Origin: Planctomycetota bacterium
Lineage (GTDB): Bacteria; Planctomycetota; JAJSAM01; JAJVHW01
Length of the DNA: 62,890 nt
Assembly: GCA_021414065.1 (NCBI GenBank)
Contig: JAIOPE010000059.1
Coordinates: 1 to 62,890 of the forward strand
Direction: 5' to 3'
Part shown: positions 59,533 to 62,890 of the stretch, one piece after another
How the letters are laid out: every line of letters starts with the position of its first letter
Numbering within the stretch: position 1 is the stretch's first letter
Notes under the pieces: model-generated
Databases searched by the model: none
Seen by the model: the letters and a program-made list of their open reading frames with translations, nothing else
What the model was told of the DNA's origin: nothing
Made by a program: the position numbers and the translations under genes

Positions 59533-60411
59533 ATGTACCCGGCCGAAGTTCTGAGCCTGTTCCCGCCGTTTGCCCACACCAACGAAGTGTTCGTCGCGAT
59601 GAGCTTCGACCGGCGATTCGACCCGGTCTGGCAGAGCGTGTTCAAGCCTGCAATCGAGGCTCTGTCCATCGATGGCCAAGCCCTTGTGGCGCACCGCGTC
59701 GATCTCTCGCGCAAGAGCGACTCCATCATCACGGAGATCGTGCAGCGTGTGGCGCAGTGCCGACTCGTGCTCGCTGACGTCTCGACGACTGGTTGGATCG
59801 GTCGATGGCCGGGCAGGCGTCGCGCCGTGCGCAACAGCAACGTCATGTACGAACTCGGCATCGCTCACGCGTCGCGCCTGCCTGAAGAGGTCGTGGTCGT
59901 GCGAGGGGACGCTGACCTCCTGGACTTCGACATCGCGGGGGTCCGTGTCCACTCGTACCCATCAGACTGGAAGTCCGCGCGGACGGCGATCCAGAGCCTG
60001 CTCGCTGATGCCCTGAGGTCCGTGGACCAGCGCCGCAGCATCGCGGTGAAGAGGGCCTTGCAGACGCTCGATCCGCAGATGTACTGGATACTCCAGGAGT
60101 TCGGGGACATCGCGCATCCGACCATCACCACAATGCGCGACGCGTTGGCGTCGTTGGAGCGCCTTGGCGCGATCCAGAGGTTGCTGGCGGGCGGAATGCT
60201 CCAGGCGACCTTCGGTCCACTGCCCGACAACTTCATGGAGCGGCCGATCGCCGAACTCGTTCGCTACCGCACAACACGGTTCGGGATCGAGGTGTTCGCG
60301 GCAGCGCGCGACGCGATGGGTTTCAAGGAAGCCCTGGCCAAGTGGATGGCGACCGACTCGGGGAAGAAGTGGCTCGCAGAGCAGTCGGCCGCGGAGGCGC
60401 CTCCTCCGTAG
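59533..60411 (+). CDS. TIR-/deoxyribosyltransferase-like protein, cargo gene
   Basis: A 292-aa protein. Residues ~17-130 have the pattern of TIR-like and nucleoside deoxyribosyltransferase-like effector domains: 'EVFVAMSFDRRFDPVWQSVF', 'SDSIITEIVQRVAQCRLVLA', 'DVSTTG', then 'NSNVMYELGIAHASRLPEEV' with a conserved Glu107 and Asp81. The C-terminal half looks like a winged-helix sensor region ('IAHPTITTMRDALASLERLG'). A nucleotide-cleaving or base-exchanging effector is plausible but not shown. ATG 59533 was chosen because the family region begins just after; GTG 59401 in frame is possible but overlaps the neighbour's promoter. It is on the plus strand inside the minus-strand tail module. Confidence 0.75.
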   Translation: MYPAEVLSLFPPFAHTNEVFVAMSFDRRFDPVWQSVFKPAIEALSIDGQALVAHRVDLSRKSDSIITEIVQRVAQCRLVLADVSTTGWIGRWPGRRRAVRNSNVMYELGIAHASRLPEEVVVVRGDADLLDFDIAGVRVHSYPSDWKSARTAIQSLLADALRSVDQRRSIAVKRALQTLDPQMYWILQEFGDIAHPTITTMRDALASLERLGAIQRLLAGGMLQATFGPLPDNFMERPIAELVRYRTTRFGIEVFAAARDAMGFKEALAKWMATDSGKKWLAEQSAAEAPPP

Positions 60412-60447
60412 GGAACCGCGTGGGTGGCTTCGCGCTGTCGACGACGA

Positions 60448-62890
60448 TCAGTTGACCCGGGCGCGGAGGTTCGTGACGCGGCGTGTCGTGCGCGCGGCGC
60501 TCGCCGGGGCTCCAGCCGAGGCTGCGCTCACCGGCACCGAGACGCTCGCGAGGTTGTAGACCGACGAGCTCATCACGCGCCCGGCGTAGCGCACGGTCAG
60601 CTTCCCCTCTTCGTCACGCCCGACCGCGCCGACGAGCACCCGGACCTTCAGCTCCGTCGCCTTCGCGCCCGTCGAGTACGGCACGCGCGTCGTCACCGTG
60701 ACGATGTCGCCCGCCTCGACGTGCTGCACGCCGGGGTGCGCCTCCCACGTGCAGGGGAAGGGCAGCGCGCGCGCCTGCTCGGCGAGATGCCGCAGCATCC
60801 GCGCCGCCTCCGTCTCGCGCGTGCAGCCGCGCAGGTCCACCTCGCGGATGTTGATCGGCGACGACTCGGGCAGTCCGTCCACCGGATAGAGCAGCTCGTC
60901 GCGCTCGTAGTCGAGGAACTCGCTCCAGAAGGAGCCCTTCACTCCGGTCGGCGACTTGCCCCACTCCTCGAGCTTCAGCACGAACTTCGACATGTTCTGG
61001 TTCGCGGGGTCGGTGTCGTCCACGAACGTGAAGACGCTGTCGCCGTCCTGGTCGAGCGGGAAGCGCCAACGCGCGCCCTGCAGCGACGCGAAGCAGTAGC
61101 CGAGAAACGCGAGGTCGCCGACCGTCTCCATCAGGGACATCGGCGTGTCGAGGACGATGTTCAGGCGGCAGCGCCGCTCGCCATTCGTGGCGGACGCGGG
61201 GAGAGTCGCGTCGTCGCCGGGGCGGCGGACCCACGCGTCGCAGAAGTCGGCGAACGCGATGAGGCCGTTGCGCTCGGCAGGGTTGCCGTCCGTCCCGAGG
61301 ACGAGGTCCGCGCCGGTGAAGAAGTAGCCCGCGCCGTACCGCTCGACGGCTGCGCCCTCGGACGACGTCACGAGATCGCGGATCGCGAGCGCCGCGTTCT
61401 GGCTGCTCCCGAGGTCGCGCGCGCCGGCGTGGTCGTCGGTCCTCGGATCGTAGAGCTTCGCGCGCTTCGCGATGCACGTGACGCGGAGGCTCCCGCCCTG
61501 GAGCGACGCACCGGGCGTTCCGCGGAGGCCGAGGAGTGCCGTCCCCGGGTAGGTGAACCCCTCGCGCGTCACCTCCGTGACGTACGCGAAGCTGATCTCG
61601 TCGGCGACGAGCGCATCGGTCGATGCCGCCGTGAGCCGCGTGACCCGGACCTCGTACGCCGAGCGGTCGAGATCCGCGAGCGCATCCGCAGCGCCCGTCT
61701 CGCCCGAGATCGCGCGCTTCTCCAGCTCGTCGCGCAGCCCGATCTCCCACCGCATCGTCGAAGAGCGCTCGCCGATTAGCGTGAAGGACGTGCCGGAGTG
61801 GGAGCGCAGGATCGTCCACGTCGAGGCGCCCTGCTTCCGGTACTCGACGCGGACCTTCACCGAGACGGCGTCCGTCCCGCCGTCGTCCTGGTACTGGATC
61901 ATCCCGCGCGGCGCCGAGATGCCGACGCGGAGGTCGTCCACCTCGCGCCCGTCCGTCGAGTAGCTGGACGCGGCGTCCTTCGCGAGGCCCGAGTCGCGCG
62001 GGTTCCGGGACTGCTCGAGGTCCGTGAATCCCTCGATCGGCTGCTGGTCGAGCGTCCCCGGCCGCCACGACACGCGCAGGCCGTGGAACGAGGTCGTCCG
62101 GTACTTCGCCGTGACCTTCTTCCCGTTCGCGGGGGCCGTCCCGAAGACGACCTTCGTGACGCCGGTCGATGCCTGCGTCACGGCGAGGGAGTCGGCCCCG
62201 AGGTAGTCGTAGGTCACGCGGACCGTGTAGCCCGTCGGCGGCCGCGTCGCGAAGCGCAGGCGCACCTTCCACGCGGCGAGCTTCTGCGCACCCCAGCGGT
62301 AGAGCCCCTCGCGGCGGAGTTGCTCGAGCTCCGGGCGTCCGGTCCCGCGGATGTAGACGCGGACCGTTCCGCCGAGGATGCGCTCGGTCTTGTCGTCGCG
62401 GCGCAGGTCGAACGTCAGCTTCGGCGTCGGGAGTCGCACGCCGGTGAGCGGGTCGTACCGCGCGGCGGGCGGTGCAGGCACCGTGAACTCCGCCGACGCC
62501 GACCGCTTCGTCCACGCCTTCTTCACGCCGTCCACGTAGACGTCGATCGCGGGGGCCTCGTCGTCCCCGAGGAAGACCCAGCGGTGCGGGAACGCGAACT
62601 CCTTCTTCGAGCCGTTGCCCTTCCCGAGTTCCTCCTCGCGGAGCTTCGACACGATCTCTCGGTCGTTGATCTCGATGTCGGTGACGTCCTCGACCGGGCC
62701 CTCGCAGATGACGCCGAGCCAGCGGAACTCCTGCCGCGCCGTGTTCCGCACGTCGCCCGGCGACACGCCCTCGATCGCCTCGGTGACGGACTCGGCGATG
62801 ACGACCGGCTTCACGCGGTGGACGCCGTAGAGGATCGGGACGTGGGCGTCGGGCCCGCGCGGGTTCTCGAACTGGTCGATCCCGTACGTC
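60448..62890 (-). CDS. Tail hub/tip protein (J-like), N-terminus beyond the right edge
   Basis: The last 813 codons of a large tail protein; the frame is open to base 62890, where the reading is '...NPRGPDAHVPILYGVHRV', so the N-terminus is missing and the GTG at 62814 is internal. The phrase 'P-I-L-Y-G-x-H-R-V' is typical of central tail hub/tip proteins. Mid-protein beta domains and a C-terminal part with 'SSPINIREVDLRGCTRETEA' and 'LPFPCTWEAHPGVQHVEAGD' are typical of J-like proteins, where 'V-x-x-G-D-I-V-x-V' closes the hub domain. It is the central host-recognition or tip assembly protein, encoded after the tape measure in related genomes. Confidence 0.82.
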   Translation of the reverse strand, partial: TYGIDQFENPRGPDAHVPILYGVHRVKPVVIAESVTEAIEGVSPGDVRNTARQEFRWLGVICEGPVEDVTDIEINDREIVSKLREEELGKGNGSKKEFAFPHRWVFLGDDEAPAIDVYVDGVKKAWTKRSASAEFTVPAPPAARYDPLTGVRLPTPKLTFDLRRDDKTERILGGTVRVYIRGTGRPELEQLRREGLYRWGAQKLAAWKVRLRFATRPPTGYTVRVTYDYLGADSLAVTQASTGVTKVVFGTAPANGKKVTAKYRTTSFHGLRVSWRPGTLDQQPIEGFTDLEQSRNPRDSGLAKDAASSYSTDGREVDDLRVGISAPRGMIQYQDDGGTDAVSVKVRVEYRKQGASTWTILRSHSGTSFTLIGERSSTMRWEIGLRDELEKRAISGETGAADALADLDRSAYEVRVTRLTAASTDALVADEISFAYVTEVTREGFTYPGTALLGLRGTPGASLQGGSLRVTCIAKRAKLYDPRTDDHAGARDLGSSQNAALAIRDLVTSSEGAAVERYGAGYFFTGADLVLGTDGNPAERNGLIAFADFCDAWVRRPGDDATLPASATNGERRCRLNIVLDTPMSLMETVGDLAFLGYCFASLQGARWRFPLDQDGDSVFTFVDDTDPANQNMSKFVLKLEEWGKSPTGVKGSFWSEFLDYERDELLYPVDGLPESSPINIREVDLRGCTRETEAARMLRHLAEQARALPFPCTWEAHPGVQHVEAGDIVTVTTRVPYSTGAKATELKVRVLVGAVGRDEEGKLTVRYAGRVMSSSVYNLASVSVPVSAASAGAPASAARTTRRVTNLRARVN

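Noticed and set aside
1..62890. Complete closed circular genome
   Set aside because: Joining the ends puts the tape measure and hub frames out of register and no terminal overlap was noticed, so sequence is missing.

Overview
The window is a high-GC, gene-dense segment of a temperate, tailed (siphovirus-like) phage or prophage genome. It carries an HK97-type head and packaging module, a long-tail module, a recombination and replication operon, an excisionase, a tyrosine integrase and an attachment site made of the 3' half of a tRNA-Pro(CGG) gene. The host is not shown directly. An ECF sigma factor fused to a membrane anchor and a dozen carboxypeptidase-regulatory-like repeats (35185-39354) is a style I associate with Planctomycetota; treat that as a hint only.

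Layout. Structural genes are on the minus strand and read right to left: HNH and terminase genes (19.9-14.8 kb), portal, ClpP-like protease and capsid (12.9-9.5 kb), connectors and tail completion (9.5-6.5 kb), tail tube, tail assembly chaperones and the start of the tape measure (3.4 kb to the left edge). The right end of the window (62.9-52.2 kb, also minus) holds the tail hub, distal tail and fibre genes, then a small membrane protein and a lipoprotein. The tail module is therefore cut by the window edges, and the two ends read most simply as parts of one circular or circularly permuted genome with a gap. Early genes are on the plus strand (21.5-35.2 kb): small zinc proteins, an ECF-like sigma factor, a Cas4-like nuclease, a Sak4-like ATPase, a DUF669 protein, an ERCC4 nuclease, a RecD2-like helicase, a primase-helicase, xis and int. 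Nearly all of these from 24.5 kb on are translationally coupled. A cluster of GCGGGATG repeats lies between the divergent early and late genes.

Cargo. The segment carries an unusual load of probable defence genes: a MutL/Z1/PD-(D/E)XK/AIPR (Mza-type) operon with a Dcm-type methylase and Vsr (42.2-52.0 kb), a second AIPR protein next to the attachment site, a GmrSD-like (DUF262/DUF1524) protein inside the packaging module, an EVE-like/HNH protein, a TIR- or deoxyribosyltransferase-like protein, and a two-gene pair containing an S1-domain protein inside the tail module.

Main new observation. Seven copies of one promoter-like element occur on the minus strand, each with a TTGnnC-like box, exactly 17 nt including a fixed GACTCTGnC block, and an AnnCTC-like box. 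They precede the genes starting at 3446, 10809, 12939, 19904, 53996, 57153 and 59371. In four cases the start codon lies 5-6 nt after the second box, which predicts leaderless mRNAs. Five of the seven mark the exact downstream edge of a cargo insertion. They are candidate late promoters, possibly served by the phage's own sigma factor, and may be what lets cargo accumulate without polar effects on the structural operons.
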